This document shows positions 12,431-23,989 of a stretch of DNA of 64,000 bases, in pieces. The stretch lies in the NCBI GenBank assembly GCA_015179125.1, contig WHVA01000284.1:62001-126000 (forward strand). Reading direction: 5' to 3'. Positions within the stretch are counted from its first letter, which is position 1; each line of letters starts with the position of its first letter. Under the pieces are notes generated by a model. It was not told where the DNA came from and did not search any database. It worked only from the letters and a program-made list of their open reading frames with translations. This stretch comes from Gautieria morchelliformis (taxonomy: Eukaryota > Basidiomycota > Agaricomycetes > Gomphales > Gomphaceae). The position numbers were made by a program, and so were the translations under genes.

Positions 12431-13729
12431 CACTTCGGATGAGAGGTAGCTTAATAGCAAGGCCAAGATTTGCTTCTTGTGGGTGCGTATGGGTGCCACA
12501 CTCTGATGTGTCGAGCGATTTACGTTCACGAAACAAATCACGTCAAAAACGCCCTATAAGATTCATACGTCATCCGCCAGCAAAACAAAGGAAAGAATAC
12601 CACCCGTTGACTGCGGTTTTTCGTAACGGTTAATAGGGTGCGGCACGAAAGGTATCGAGTCCTGTGGCCTAACCCCTCACTTGTGCCCATGCAATTGCTT
12701 TCTGGGATCATGACGGAGCCACGAAGGTTCTAGACGTTCTATATCACATGGCTACTAGACCGGAATAATATCAAACCGAACGACGAGGGTGGTATCTACC
12801 CGTCCTTGCCTACACTCACCCTATCTGCTTTTGGGAAGGTGGTGCAGGCGCATTCAGGACAGATGGCCACTGTTTTTTGTTTCCAACAATGATATGATGC
12901 TGTAGAGCGTCAGACGGGACCATGGAGGTAAGGATGCATTCTTCGCGGCTCACATTAAACAGGGTTCTCGTCCTCTGTACCTCGCCCATATGAAACTTTA
13001 TTTTCCTTTCTTTTGAACCATCATTTAATTCAAAACTTGGAACACAAAGATGAAGCACCGACTAACCCCGAATCCCCTGCACCGGGACACTGATTGCCGG
13101 CAAGGGCAATACTATCGTTGGTCTGTCCCCTCCCTTGCTGCTGTGTACGAATATTCACATATATCTAGCCGCTCGCAGCATAGGCAGACGTCAAGTTGAA
13201 TAAATCGAATTGCATTGTTACTGTGCAAGAAGGATATTCTTACGTAACGGACTGCCCAGCGATGAACAAACCATATGGTCTCATCTTCGGATGCATGGTT
13301 TCTACTTTCCGCTTACTTTCGTCCTGATTTACACTTCGCCGTTTTTCTGTAGCGGATTTCGGTCATGCTTGAACGGTGTAATGACGAGCTATGCCTATGG
13401 CCACTGGCTGCTCGCCCTATGGACCTGTTAGATGTTTTGGTACGGGATACGGCAATTATGGCCAGTTATTTCAAATGGACCCTATCCAAAGGCATAGGTA
13501 TAAACTCTAGCGGTAGGCACCCTAAGATTCATCATGATGTGTTAACAATAGTCAGGTGAGACTCGGAAGTGACGTGGGTTTCCACCAGCCGCTGGGCCCG
13601 AGCATGAACTCATGGTATAAAGGTCCGAAGGAAAGGCCTCATTCTCTGTGGACAGTGAGCTCTCTCTTGCAAGTGACTATATCAGACGCTTTCCGACAGT
13701 CAAGAATCTACCTGCATTGCTCGTCCGAC
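12431..13729. other. Intergenic region, no supported gene
   Basis: No family match was found. A minus-strand frame at 12816-13058 (about 80 codons) has ordinary amino-acid composition but no recognised motif and no obvious partner exon, so it is not called. This stretch separates the divergent prenyltransferase and Kre9/Knh1-like genes and must hold both promoters. Confidence 0.4.
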
Positions 13730-14367
13730 ATGTACTCTACAATCAATCTCAGCATCCTTGTCTCTGCAATGGCCTGTATCCTCACTACGGTGGGAGCGGC
13801 TCCTACGCTTCAGTTGCGCGACATATTTTCACCGCCAATCCTCGTTCCCAATGCCGCGACGGTTTGGTTTGCTGGACAGCATCAAAACGTATGTCTATAC
13901 ACTTTCTACCTATTACACTTCCGATATTCAGTCGCCTTCATTCACTGCCGGTCATTAGGTTACCTGGTGAATTGAGTTTTCGTCGTTGAACAAGCAGATT
14001 TTAACCATGATTCCAAGGGACGCATCTAATCCCCCGAAGTCCATTTCAAACGGTGCTTCAATTATGCTGAAAACTGCTGTTCCCAGTGATTGGATCCGTA
14101 AGTGCCGGATCCTGTGATGTCATCTCTAGCCAGTTGACAACCTGGACCTATATGGCTATAGCGCTCACTCTCGCGAAAGGTTTCTCTCTTTTAGACGGAA
14201 GGCACGAAATCGTGGTGCCCACCAATGTCACTTCCAGAGATGATTGGGAAATTGTTTATAAGTCTCGAATATACGTCTGCCTAATGATCAACGAAAGCTC
14301 ATTGTCTATGATAGTGTTCGGCGATTCAGGCAACGTTAGCCCAGCGTTCACAATTCTCACCTACTAG
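13730..14367 (+). CDS. Secreted Kre9/Knh1-like protein (Ser/Thr-rich GPI-anchored family N-domain)
   Basis: The ATG at 13730 opens a signal peptide (MYSTINLSILVSAMACILTT, likely cut after VGAAP). The mature part begins with NAATVWFAGQHQN, the block seen at the start of Kre9/Knh1-like domains, usually written TVW..G....V.W. Later exons give DASNPPKSISNG, LAKGFSLLDGRHEIVVP and FGDSGNVSPAFTIL, which are the remaining conserved blocks. The protein is short, about 130-150 residues, and I see no clear C-terminal GPI signal. Members are extracellular and linked to beta-glucan assembly or the cell surface. The second exon's acceptor is uncertain, because the usual NVTW block is not cleanly reproduced. 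Confidence 0.7.
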
Positions 14368-14918
14368 AGTGTTGGGAGCATTTAGTATGCGATTAGCTTC
14401 ATGAGCAATGGGGGTTGAAATGGACTTATGACTCGCGTGGCAATAATACACACACTCTATGTATTTACGGACTTAGGCGATACTTATTATACTTGTTACG
14501 ACAGTAAGCTTACTAAGGACTGTTGAAGCGGCCCAGTCACGTCTAACATTCAAACGCTAAACGCAATGGGAATGTACTTGGTTGCACGAACTAGGCAGGT
14601 TCGCAAGAGCAAAGTTAAAATTCCTTATTGAAGCCCTATATGGCTAAAATTTAAGCCTAGAGATGAAATTCACTTTATATATCACATTAAGTTGCGTCAC
14701 TCCGAACTTAATCTAAGTCAGCAGCTGGTAAACGTTAAACGCTTGAAGCTTGAAGCTTGAAGTGTTACTGCTGCTTATATGCTGCAACTACTCGTGACCT
14801 TATTAAGTATACAAACGTTATGCTTACTGCGAGAGCTATTTGGACCGCCGCTGTCTTCCCTCACAACATTGTATCTACCACCGGAGCAACTCAGGCCTCG
14901 AAGTTACACCCAGGTAAC
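14368..14918. other. Intergenic region, no gene seen
   Basis: AT-rich spacer of about 550 bases between two plus-strand genes. It contains a small triplet of the heptamer cttgaag (about 14742-14762). No coding or RNA signal was found. Confidence 0.45.
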
Positions 14919-15974
14919 ATGGCGTGGCGTAGTTCAGGGACAAGTAATGAAGAATTGGTTGAGAATTTGAGGAGAAATGGCTTATTGACCTCGGCAAGGG
15001 TCGCGACAGTGCGTAGCATGACTGAGCATGGTGTTCGATGGCGTCCGAACCCAACATCCTGCTAGGCCATGAAACAGGTGGACCGTGCAAACTACGTCTT
15101 AGAGAAAGCATACGCTTATCATGACTCACCCCAGTACGTCACTTCAGATTGCCATCTGGAGTGATTGTCGCTAACATTAGAGTCCCTCGTCATTGTTGCC
15201 GCCGGACTCTACCGGACTTATCCAGGTCCATCAGCTACGGCGCCACTATTTCCGCCCCTCATATGGTTTGTATCCGTCAGATTCTTAGGCTGAGAGCTGA
15301 AGTAGTCATAGCATGCCCATGCTGCTGAGAACCTTCTTCCCTTCCTAGACCCAGGCAGTAAAGTATTAGACATCGGGAGTGGAAGTGGATACACGTGTGC
15401 TGTCTTCCACCATCTTGTTTCGCCGTTATCCGAGGAAAAGAAAGGCAAAGTCGTCGGGATCGATCATATTCCTGAGCTGGTCGATTGGTCGATCCAGAAT
15501 CTCAGAAAAGACGGATTGTCTTCAGCATTAGATGCGGGGAATATTCAGATGGTGGCTGGGGACGGTAGACAAGGTTTGTTATCGCGGACAGAAAGATTTC
15601 CGATAGTCTACCCTGACCTTCCTTATTTATCTAGGTTACCCTCCAGGCGGTAAGTCTTGGTGCATGGCTTGTCGACTGAATATAAAGCCTCTGATAGGTC
15701 CATATGATGCTATTCATGTTGGCGCGGCGGCACCAACGCTTCCTCAGGCTTTGGTGGACCAACTCGCTTGCCCTGGACGATTGTTCATTCCTGTGGGAGT
15801 TTACTCCCAAGACATAATTCAAGTCGACAAAGCTGAGGATGGGAGCGTAACGCGAAAGAAATTGTTTGCTGTACAGGTGCGTACGTTGCGAGAAAAAAAT
15901 ATGAGGAAACCAACCAATTAATCCTCCGTGTGTAACAGTATGTGCCCTTGACGGACAAGGAGAAACAGAGTTAG
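14919..15974 (+). CDS. PCM1: Protein-L-isoaspartate O-methyltransferase
   Basis: This repair enzyme methylates L-isoaspartyl residues from S-adenosylmethionine in damaged proteins. The start [20 protein letters not shown] is the family N-terminus. Following exons give [31 protein letters not shown], the AdoMet-binding motif [51 protein letters not shown] and GRLFIPVG. The last exon ends [11 protein letters not shown] at 15974. At least five short introns were traced. The region around 15000-15070 holds the exon end after NLRRNGLL; the exact junction there is not settled. The order of blocks is complete, so the gene looks functional. Confidence 0.92.
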
Positions 15975-16440
15975 CGACGTACCTAATTGATATGTTAACG
16001 TTGACTCCTATTGACTATGCCCTAGGCTCCCTGTTCATTTAATGAGATTTTTCGTTATCGTGGGGTGCTCATATCCCAATTCATGGGAAAGGGTTTACAA
16101 AGGCACGCTTGCGGTTAGGATCAGCCGTGGCATGTACAGTACCTTCCTGACAGAATCATGACGCAAGAACATTTCGGTCTCTCCACACCTCCTGCAAAAA
16201 TAGTAAAAGGAAATCCAGTGTTGGACTTTTCCGGACAAACGTATGAGAAGAGTCATGCTTTCAGAACCAAATGCCTACGATGGGATGAGACAGGTCTGCA
16301 AGTAAGCGCTTCGAACCGAAGGAGCGACGGCGCCGCGGTATCAATACTTATAACTAGTGGACAATATTTACACCAAATCTGCATAAGTAACTATATTATA
16401 ACAACCTGTGTCAACTGGTTGGCATCTACTACCATCCTTC
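15975..16440. other. Spacer between PCM1 and TPS2
   Basis: This 466-base spacer includes an open frame (16158-16457) without a family match, so I treat it as non-coding 3' and 5' flank. An untranslated exon of TPS2 could lie here but cannot be proved. Confidence 0.4.
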
Positions 16441-19400
16441 ATGGACACATTCTCTGAACCGTATACTCGCCAGGAAGATGCAAGTTCCCTCGAGGATGTA
16501 CGTGCAACGGTGTCTCACCTCGAGTATGCCCAGGGCGCGAAAGGCGTTGCGCTCTCTGGTCGCATCGTTCACGTCGTGCATTACTTACCTGTCGTATCTG
16601 CCATCACAAACAAGTCCGGTTCTTCACTCCTAAGTCCGCCTGTCACTCCGGAGCCACGGGTTTCCCCTCCTAGCGTGGATTCTCCAGAGAGGCGTCCTTT
16701 GTCCACAGAGCCGCTGTGGACATTGGGACCACGGTCAGGTCATGCTGCGATGATAAGCGGCATAAGGTCGCTTTCGACCACCCATGAACAAGTTATTATC
16801 GGTTGGACGGGTGATATCGAAACCGGCATGGAAGGCCAGACTATTCCAACTGATTCACTTACCGACACGGACAAGAAAGCTCTGGAAGATAGTCTTCATC
16901 AGTACAAGAATAACGAACATGAAGAAGGGTCCAAACCTATCATCTACAAAGCTGTATGGCTGAAGGATAGGATCGCTCATGCACATTATGAAGGGTACTG
17001 CAAACAAAGTGAGTCGTCTTTGTCTCTTTCCATGAGAGTCACGGGAATTTTAATATGCCATATCTCCAAGCCCTCTGGCCTCTATTTCACTATCTGCTCT
17101 GGCAAGATGTTGCGTCAGAATGTTCCTCCGATGACGCCGATTGGCAGGCCTATGTCCTCGCCAACACAGCTTTTGCGGAAGCTCTTCTATCTGTGTATCG
17201 CCCTGGAGACCTTATCTGGGTTCACGATTACCACCTGTTGCTTGTTCCCAAGATTTTCCGTCAGTTGGTGCCAGACGCTTACCTTGGCCTCTTTACGCAT
17301 ACCCCTTTCCCCAGTTCTGAAATATTTCGGTGTTTACCGAGTAGGTGTTTCTATGCAGTGATGAACCTATCTTTACTCACAACGGGTCTAAAGAACGCAA
17401 AGAGATCCTTGACGGCATGCTCGGAGCAAATTTGGTTTGTTTTCAGGTTCGCCTCCAATAGCCACATATCTTCTTCAAAATTGCTAATCCGCTGTAGACT
17501 TACTCATACAGTCGCCACTTTGCATCTTCTTGTGTCCGTGTCTGCGGATATGAGTCAACTTCTAAGGGCATTGAAGTCGATGGCCATTGCAGCAGTATAA
17601 TGCATTGCCCCGTTGGAATAGATGCGGAGAGGGTAGCTAGAGACACGTAAGTAAAAGACCCACCAAGTAACCCCAGTCTTATATTGCCTCTAGACTGCGT
17701 CCAGGAGTCCAGCCTAAACTTCTATCCCTCCAAGCGCTATATGAAGGCAAAAAGATCATCGTAGGCCGTGATAAGCTGGATGTTGTTAAAGGTGTTTTGC
17801 AGAAGGTAATATTTTACTTGTTTCCTGCAATGGTGGTATTTCTCATCCTGTCTTTCAAGCTGCGCGCATTTGAGAAGCTATTGGTTGATTATCCCCAGTG
17901 GCGTGGAAATGTGCGATTATCCTACCTGGAGTACAATTCTCATTGCTAAATTACAGAGTAGGTAGTCCTAATCCAGGTCACATCTCCCGCCCTGTCAGAC
18001 TCACCGAAGCTCGAGCGTCAAATCTCAGAACTAGTCTCAGACATCAATGGTGAATTCGGCTCCCTGGATTTCATTCCAGTACATCATTAGTACGTCTTTA
18101 TATATCAGCATTTTGTTCTTTGACTCAATAAATAGCAAGTCATCAAACCATCAAGAAGGACGAGTTTTATGCCCTTCTTTCCGTGGCAGATTTGGGTCTT
18201 ATCACACCACTTCGTGACGGCATGAACACGACCTCGATGGAGTTTGTTATGGCTCAGGAAAGGACCTACAAAAGTCCGCTTGTTCTCAGCGAATTTATGG
18301 GCATTACAGGACATATGGCCGATGCGCTGTGAGTTTAAGCAATTTCAAGACAATTACCACTCATACTTTTCACGGCTAGTCAAATTAACCCATGGAATTT
18401 AGGGGTAGGTACTTCAGGCCCGTCTCTGCATCGACTAAAGGTTCACTGAAATGTCTCGCCTCCTGCTGGTTAGGACGTTGCTGCAGCCATCAATCGTGGC
18501 CTGTTGATGTCGGAAGCGGAGAAGCAATTGCGACATGCAGCACTTCATAAAGTTGTCACGACTCATACCTCGCACCACTGGGCCGCTGTACTCGTCAAAA
18601 TGCTTCTTTCTCAAATTTGTACCGAGAACACGGCCCATCAAACACCTTATCTCGACTTCACGTTGCTGAGGAATGCATACCGTAGCGCCAACAAGCGGCT
18701 TTTTCTCTTCGATTATGACGTGCGCTATTTCCCTAGTTGTCTATGATCACACTAATTTCCTCCCAATAAACAGGGGACTTTGACCCCTATCGTAAAAGTT
18801 CCAAGTGCGGCAACTCCGTCAGAGGAGACCCTCGAGGCTCTCTCCAATCTGGCAGAGGATCCCCAAAATATTGTGTACATCATATCCGGTCGAGATGCAG
18901 ACTTTTTAGTCCAGCATCTTGGGCATTTAGGTAAAATCGGTATGTCGGCCGAGCATGGGTGCTTTGTAAAAGAACCCGGTCAAGCAGAATGGACGAACAT
19001 GACGAAGCAGCTCGACATGAGTTGGATGGGTGAAGTGCAGGAGATATTTAAGTACTACACTGAAGTGAGTGATGTTTCCTTAGAATTTGTCAATTGTTTT
19101 CTGAGTTGAGTGGCATGGCCAGCGCACGACAGGTAGTCATATTGAGATGAAGAAAAGCTCGATCACTTGGCACTATAGAGCCAGTGATCCCGAATGGGGG
19201 TATAAACGTTTATCGTTTCATTAGCGAGCACCACTAACCATGGGTGCTTGCTAGTTTGTTCCAATGTCGACAATGTCTTGATCTTCTAGAAAACAACTTG
19301 GCACACAAGCGTCCTATAGAGGGTGAGTGATGATCTTTGCGTGACATGATTTGTTCGTTTACCCATGATTCGCAGTGCTTGTAGGAAAGAAAAACCTTGA

Positions 19401-19866
19401 GGTGCGACCAATAGCCATCAACAAGGCAAGTTGTTTGATGGGTAATTGATTTCATCGATAATAACTGGAACAAGCAGGGAGAGATAGTCAAGAGAATACT
19501 TTATAACCACCCCGAGGCAGAGTTCGTGTTTTGCGCCGGAGACGACAAGGTTGGCTCCAACACTGCAGTTCGCCCAATGAAGCTGATGAGTTAATTAATC
19601 AGACTGACGAAGACATGTTCCGGTCACTCCTGTTCATTGGGCACGGAGATACTATCATGATGCAACCTCCAGCATCAGCTGCGAGTGCTGATCCGGACAA
19701 TGGCTCTGACTTGCAGCCTGTCAAGCTCCAAATATCGACACCTAGTATTTTTTCGACCACAGTCGGAGCCAGCAACAAGAAGACTCTCGCACGATGGCAT
19801 GTCACAAGTCCGAACGAGATCATTGACGCGATGCTATCGCTCGTCGACTGTACCCCAAAACATTAA
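16441..19866 (+). CDS. TPS2: Trehalose-6-phosphate phosphatase, TPS2 type (GT20 + HAD phosphatase)
   Basis: The product (about 900 residues) dephosphorylates trehalose-6-phosphate in the trehalose synthase complex. The N-terminal half is a GT20 synthase-like domain (IVHVVHYLPVV, LWPLFHYLLWQ, DLIWVHDYHLLLVPK, LGLFTHTPFPSSEIFRCLP, PLRDGMNTTSMEFVMAQ). In fungal Tps2 this half is usually not catalytic. The C-terminal half is the HAD phosphatase with LFLFDYDGTLTPIV, where the first Asp is the nucleophile, then YIISGRDADF and the acidic motif FCAGDDKTDEDMFRSL. More than ten introns were joined. One intron falls inside the catalytic DYDGTL motif, between Asp and Gly (near 18719-18773). The protein ends SLVDCTPKH at 19866. 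All phosphatase motifs are present. Confidence 0.93.
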
Positions 19867-20124
19867 ACTATTACAAAGGACCGCTTATCAGACTAGACTT
19901 AGAATCATAGAATGACTACACAGATGGACGCGATTGAATTAATGTCCTGTGTCTTCTGTACCTGTAGGATCACTTTCTTTTTGTGCCAGATCACACAAAT
20001 AGACGCGATTTAAATCGGACAGAAAACGCATGTTACAAAGAAATAAGTCTGAGAACAACTTTTTTAGAAAAGAAAAGCATTCCACATTTTTAGGTCGATA
20101 ATGAGTGGGGATAGTGAAAGTCAA

Positions 20125-22430
20125 TCAAACAGTAGGCTCAGTCACCATGGACGCAATTAGGCCACCCTTTGCGGCTTCTGGGGAGAAGGTGTGCCAGCGG
20201 TCATTGAAGCGAACATCTGAGATCTGAGGTTAATGATAATTCCTTAGATACACGAGGTATATAGCTTACCCAATGGTCGTCCACCATACATGTACTGTTG
20301 GAACTTCGCTGTATTTCGTACAAGAAATCAATTTGATTACTTTGACACAAAATATGTTCTTACCAATTGCAGTCTCTGCTTCACTGACTTGAGCAAACTG
20401 CACCACACCAGCACCCTTGGATCTGGCCCCTTCAAACAAAATTTCGGCCTGCTCCACTTGACCAGTCGTTTCAAACAGTTCCACGAGATCTTCGTGGGCA
20501 GTGGACCAAGGTAGCTGCCACAGCAAAACATTAACGAGAGTCAAATGCGAGGTGTGACACTCACATTGCGGACCATTATTTGCTGGCTTGGCTCTAGGGA
20601 GAACTCAGCGCCGAAGGCGGCTTGACCACCACCACCACTGTATGCCGGCGCTCCACCATGGTACCCTCCACCATCCATGCGGAGTCCTCCTCCGCCCATC
20701 TGCTGGTCGGGCCCAGAGTAATCGGCGTAAACATCCTGATTGAAAGTACGTTCTGCACCTCCAGCATAACCGCCACGGAAGCCACCACGGAAGCTACCGC
20801 GCAAACTACCGCGCAAACTACCACGATATCCACCGCGAAACCCGCCACGCATGCCTCCTGAAAGGCCTGCATAGCGGTCCTATTACATATCACGCTGAGT
20901 ATTCGAAATAGCAAATAAGAAGAGTAGATGCAGACTTCTCTAACTTCCAGTGCTCGCCCATACCAGTCATACCCATTATACATACCTGTAATACTCGATC
21001 AGTAGCGTGTCTAATAGTTCGGTGCTTTGGATATATGCTTGACTGGACGCACTGATAGCCTGCTGTGCGTCCTTTGCCGTTTCAAATATTACGGTACCGC
21101 TACCCTTTGCGCGACCATCTGCACCAATGTTGATATCAGCGCGGATGATGTTCCCTGCAGTACGGAACAAATCTTTGAGATCTTGCCATCCGGCCTGGTA
21201 AGGAAGCTGCGTATGGAATTGCTGTCAATGGATCATTGAATCATGGAGTGTAGTGTGAAACACGGACATTGCCAACGTAAAGCTGGTTTCCGGGGTTCTG
21301 ATGAGTAGGACCCCCACCCCATGCATTATGGTGAGGAGGACGAGGTGGAGGCTGCGCGTTGAAACCTTGACCAGCCATAGCCATGCCAATCTTACCGGGC
21401 ACAGGTGTGGCACCGAAGCGGGCTTCGGTCTCCCGGTCCTGGTTTCCCAAGCATTTAACCAGGATATAGACGAGAGGAATCACAACCCACCTCACGGATA
21501 AAAATAGGCCTGCCAAGCAGGGGCGTTTCAGACAGCTCCCGAATGGACCGTTGTGCATCTTCCAGCGAGGCAAACTCCACAATGCTACAAACGCAGTGGT
21601 GAGACACACAAACCAGTGGAATTGCGGTTAACTAACCCGCAGCCTTTGGAGACACCGGTGGGAGTGACGAGTACCTCGGCGAATAGGACCTCACCAGCTG
21701 CCAACCCCAGAAAAACCCTCAATTAACAAAACCATCCTTTAAACCACCACAACTCTTTAAAACTAAAACCAAAGCCTCCACTGCCCTCTTGGCCCAAACG
21801 AAAGATAAAAATCCAACAACTGAGTCCCCCACCCACCTCCCCTCATAAATTCGATCAGGTCCCTGTACTTGACGTCGTAACTGAGGTTGCCGACGTAGAC
21901 CCGATTCTCCCTCTTGCTGTTCTTGGCCATTTCCGCGGCTTCTTCGGGGTCGGCGTTCATTGGGCCACCGAGAGAACGTGAGAAAGACTCTGCAGGCTTG
22001 CGGTCTCGGTCTCGCGAACGAGAACGCGAGCGAGTCCGCGTGCGAGAGCGACGGTGACGTCTGCTGGCCCGAGGCGATGCCGACCGACGACGAGAGGGAG
22101 AACGCGTCCGAGAACGCGAACGCCCACGCCTCGAACGACGCTGTATGTGTTACATGAGTCATGATAGGGGTACAGTATCGAGATGGTATCGTACATCGCC
22201 ATTACGCCTCGCGTCTTCGGGCTCCCAATGGTCTGCCCTTCTACGACCTACCGAGGGCATGGTATCAGAGGACGAGATTCCATAAATGATGGATACCAAC
22301 CAGAATCACGTCTTTCTCGGCTGCGGCTTTTGTCGCGCCTGTCTCTCTTACCGTCCTTGTCTTCTCTGTCTCTCCTGTCACGAACTTTATCCTCAGTATC
22401 ATCTTTCACCTTCATGTCCGTGTCCTCCAT
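20125..22430 (-). CDS. SR/RGG RNA-binding protein with three RRMs (Gbp2/Hrb1-like)
   Basis: The protein starts MEDTDMKVKDD with an Asp/Arg- and Arg/Ser-rich N-tail (RDRRDKSRSRERRDS, then SRSRTRSPSRRR). RRM1 begins NRVYVGNLSYDVKYRDLIEFM. RRM2 has NQLYVGNV, then LPYQAGWQDLKDLFRTAG and GSGTVIFETAKDAQQAI. An RGG/Gly-Tyr spacer follows (repeats of GGFRGGYRGSLRG), and RRM3 carries QQIMVRNLPWSTAHEDLVELF and GAGVVQFAQVSEAETAI. The tail ends GLIASMVTEPTV. The order RS tail, three RRMs and an RGG linker fits yeast Gbp2/Hrb1, nuclear mRNA-export surveillance SR proteins. Introns are frequent. Assignment to Gbp2/Hrb1 rather than another three-RRM hnRNP is by architecture. Confidence 0.85.
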
Positions 22431-22647
22431 AGTTCTGGGATAACAAGCGATAGCAAGATAGATGGTGGTTAGACGAAACAAGAGAAAATTGGGGTGCGTG
22501 ACTCCGCCTGTCACGTTGCCATCTGGTGACCATTGTTTTACGATACAGTATGTACTTATCTAGATATCCTAATCTACTTTATTGCTTTCCAATTGCATTC
22601 ATTCTGTCTATAATCACTAGCCACCAAATTCAAATCACACTCCGAGA

Positions 22648-23664
22648 TTAACGGGGACTAGCAAATAACTCATCTAAACCTGCCCAGCTTTCCATTCTCG
22701 ACCAAATGTCATCAGCCTCGTCTTCCCACTCCTTCTTCTTTTCCTCGCTACAAGCATCGCAAAGTCCCAGCGACCTCCAGTCAAGTTCCTGGATTTTCTT
22801 CAATGTCTCGAGTGGTTTATAGACACCACTATCATCAAGGGCAGGCTGAATTGCAACATTCATCCAATGATCTGCAAAGACTCCAGTGCATTCCATGTGA
22901 GAGCTTGTTGGAACCGTGAAGAGAATGGGCGCAAAATGGTCCATGATGCGATTCATAAGCTGAATGCAGAGACGATGTAGATCTGGCCTGATAGCAGGCA
23001 CAACCTCATGGGTATCTCGAGGGGTAGGTGTTCGTTTGTGCTGTCTTCCACATCAAAGTCCATTGTAGTAACCATAGCATAGAGCAATGCCGGTAGGACC
23101 TAGATGCTTGGCGATTGGTTCAACAAGGAATGCAAGACGGCGTCAGTTCGCACCTCGCCTGCCCGGCAATCGAATGCCAACTGAGAAGCTTCGGGGAGAT
23201 GCTGCCAACTGAGACATTCGAATGGCATAGGTCGTCGCGGGTACAGTGCTCCTAGACGATCTAAGGCTAGTTTGCGGACTTGTGGAAAGTCAAATTGTGC
23301 ACATGCGCGAAGAATTCGTGCAGTTTGCTCAAAAGATGAGGTTGAGTGAAGTGGCCTGAGTCATCCGGCGTGTTGTTTCAGGAGACGGCCAGATAGAGAT
23401 GCGACGGACAACGGACTTGTGGTGGTACAGGTGCCATAGCAGAGCTTCCAAGTCTGTGCTGTCTGCCACGCCAACCTCTAACTGCATCAATGGATATCCT
23501 TCAAACAGCTCAAATGTGTGCCAATGGCTGAGGTGCGAGAGAAAGAAGGCGGACAGTCTAGATAGAATGGAACGATGTACTTTGAACAGTATGCCTTCGT
23601 TGCATAGGACAACATTGCCATCTTCTAGCCAAAGATCTTGATGACGGTGTCGCTGGTTGGACAT
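22648..23664 (-). CDS. BTB/POZ-domain protein
   Basis: Starts MSNQRHRHQDLWLEDGNVVL; the blocks LCNEGILFKVHRSILSRLSAFF, LFEGYPLMQLEV and DLEALLWHLYH match the BTB domains expanded in Agaricomycetes. Following exons give ILRACAQFDFPQVRKLALDRL and a helical C-terminal part ending WAGLDELFASPR at 22648. The length is about 300 residues. BTB domains dimerise and often recruit Cullin-3, but these fungal members have no assigned role. Its start faces the PIG-S gene across a 325-base divergent promoter. Confidence 0.8.
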
Positions 23665-23989
23665 AAGTTACGGATTTGAATCTCCGCGAGTCCTACTGTG
23701 TTGTGTATACGACCAATGGCGCCGCGCTTGTCACGCATCACGGTGGTTTCTGAGCCTTCATCCAGTTGGTTACAGTAAGATATATAGGGTATACTTATGT
23801 AGCTGCTTTAGTGGCTTTTAATGCTCCATCCAGAACAAATTGCTGTAGGGCTGATTTTTTGTGCATCGCCCTGCCTCTCGGCCCATCTTCGGCCTCGGTC
23901 TGCGATCTGAGCCATATTGGGCGTGTCACGCATGTGAGGTGGAAGTTCCGCGTCACGCAAATATCGCTGCAAGCTGTGGCTACAGTATT
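23665..23989. promoter_or_regulatory. Divergent promoter region between BTB gene and PIG-S
   Basis: The 325 bases between the two ATGs run in opposite directions, so this stretch should carry both promoters. A TATA-like tatata occurs near 23782. No specific operator motif stands out. Confidence 0.4.

Noticed and set aside
12816-13058. 80-codon minus-strand frame
   Set aside because: Plausible composition but no recognised motif, no partner exons and no promoter context; not enough to call a gene.
14742-14762. Triplicated cttgaag
   Set aside because: Only three seven-base units; expected by chance in a window of this size.
16158-16440. Open frame just upstream of TPS2
   Set aside because: No family block and no splice link to the GT20 domain; TPS2 homologues begin close to IVHVVHYLPV.
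20594-20983. Val/Ala-rich frame overlapping the RGG region of the RNA-binding protein
   Set aside because: A different frame of the same Gly-Arg-rich repeats; the RGG frame continues the RRM protein.
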